DNA of 8,278 bases, from the NCBI GenBank assembly GCA_025456165.1, contig JALOLI010000038.1:1-8278 (forward strand). The letters are read 5' to 3'. Below, piece by piece: positions 7,957-8,278 of the stretch (position 1 is the first letter of the stretch; each line of letters opens with the position of its first letter). A model generated the notes under the pieces. It searched no databases and was not told where the DNA came from. It saw only the letters and a list, made by a program, of their open reading frames with translations. The position numbers were made by a program, and so were the translations under genes. This DNA is from Acidimicrobiia bacterium (GTDB lineage: Bacteria; Actinomycetota; Acidimicrobiia; UBA5794; UBA11373).

Positions 7957-8278
7957 GGATGGCACGCTCCTTGACCAGGCGCGCCACCTCGGCGGCGCTG
8001 GCGTCGTCCGGCGCCCCATAGACCTCGCCCCGGCGGGTGACGGCGGCGATCAGGGCCTCCACCACCTTTGCCCCGGCCGCCCCGGCACCGGCGCGCAGCC
8101 GGGCGAAGGCCTGGACCTGGGTGATCGCGGCCTGGAAGGAGCGAGTGGAAGTCATGGCGTCGAAGGCATCGGCGGCCGCCAGCACCCGCGCTTCGCGGCT
8201 GCCGGCGCCGCCGGCGGCGACCCGATGAGCCTCCTCGAGCAGGCGCAGCACCGGCGCCAGCACCTCGATCTCGGCCAG
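7949..8278 (-). CDS. HD-GYP-like protein, C-terminal part (runs off the window)
   Basis: The frame is open to the window edge and gives the last 109 residues. EARVLAAADAFDAMTSTRSFQAAI (fragment positions 29-52) is the well-known block that follows the GYP motif in HD-GYP phosphodiesterases, normally ARILAVADAFDAMTSDRPYRPAL. The family's final helices follow, then a basic end, LVKERAIRA. Just before the block, where HHExxDGxGYP and the IPL motif should stand, the fragment reads LLEEAHRVAAGGAGSR, so those residues appear lost or shortened. The catalytic HD pair, if any, is outside the window. The apparent internal start at 8263 is not the real one because the frame continues upstream. Its stop overlaps the start of the membrane HD gene, so the two are one operon and probably paralogues or partners. 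Domain family is clear; activity is doubtful. Confidence 0.8.
   Translation of the reverse strand: MAEIEVLAPVLRLLEEAHRVAAGGAGSREARVLAAADAFDAMTSTRSFQAAITQVQAFARLRAGAGAAGAKVVEALIAAVTRRGEVYGAPDDASAAEVARLVKERAIRA

Noticed and set aside
7957..8019. A longer N-terminus for the membrane HD-like protein, starting at 8019.
   Set aside because: It would overlap the upstream HD-GYP-like gene by about 70 bases with an Arg/Pro/Trp-rich stretch, whereas GTG 7956 has AAGGAG upstream and gives a typical short overlap.

Overview
The window reads as chromosomal DNA of a high-GC actinobacterium. The evidence is a WhiB-family protein, a DUF3107 protein and the actinobacterial form of a YqeY-like protein, together with heavy GC bias at third codon positions, frequent GTG/TTG starts and start codons placed just after a TANNNT box (leaderless style). 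A class such as Acidimicrobiia is possible but cannot be settled from the sequence. I see no mobile element, CRISPR array, tRNA or rRNA. Coding density is very high, and no stretch over 300 bases lacks a gene.

Layout, left to right. (1) The 5' part of a GatB/YqeY-like gene on the minus strand (1-197), divergent from a WhiB1-like regulator on the plus strand (372-629). The 174-base gap between them holds a plausible sigma-70-type promoter and a perfect CRP-type palindrome. (2) A strong hairpin (642-665), then a minus-strand operon of mrp (904-1986) followed by a DUF3107 gene (667-891). The mrp stop codon abuts the DUF3107 ribosome-binding site. (3) Divergent from mrp, a SufR/COG2345-type winged-helix regulator with three C-terminal cysteines (2047-2736), then aconitase acnA (2792-5464). 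(4) Convergent with acnA, a cytoplasmic sulfite-oxidase-like molybdopterin protein (5474-6064, minus), divergent from a TlpA-type thioredoxin lipoprotein (6178-6756, plus). (5) Convergent with the latter, two overlapping minus-strand genes of HD-GYP ancestry: a truncated upstream one (7949-8278) and a multi-pass membrane protein (6766-7956). Both appear to have lost HD-GYP signature residues.

The left two thirds has an iron-sulfur theme: a predicted 4Fe-4S WhiB protein, an Mrp/ApbC-type ATPase, a SufR-like probable cluster sensor and the 4Fe-4S enzyme aconitase. A working model is that the SufR-like protein senses cluster status and acts on itself, mrp or acnA, while whiB answers to a cAMP-CRP-type input. 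One complication is that this Mrp contains no cysteine at all, so a classical Fe-S carrier role is doubtful. The right third is redox (Mo enzyme, extracytoplasmic thiol-disulfide protein) plus a membrane signalling pair that is probably non-catalytic in c-di-GMP turnover.

No wholly new multi-gene system is evident. The items most worth following are the CRP palindrome at whiB, the degenerate tandem HD-GYP pair, the cysteine-free Mrp, and the SufR-like/aconitase/mrp arrangement.
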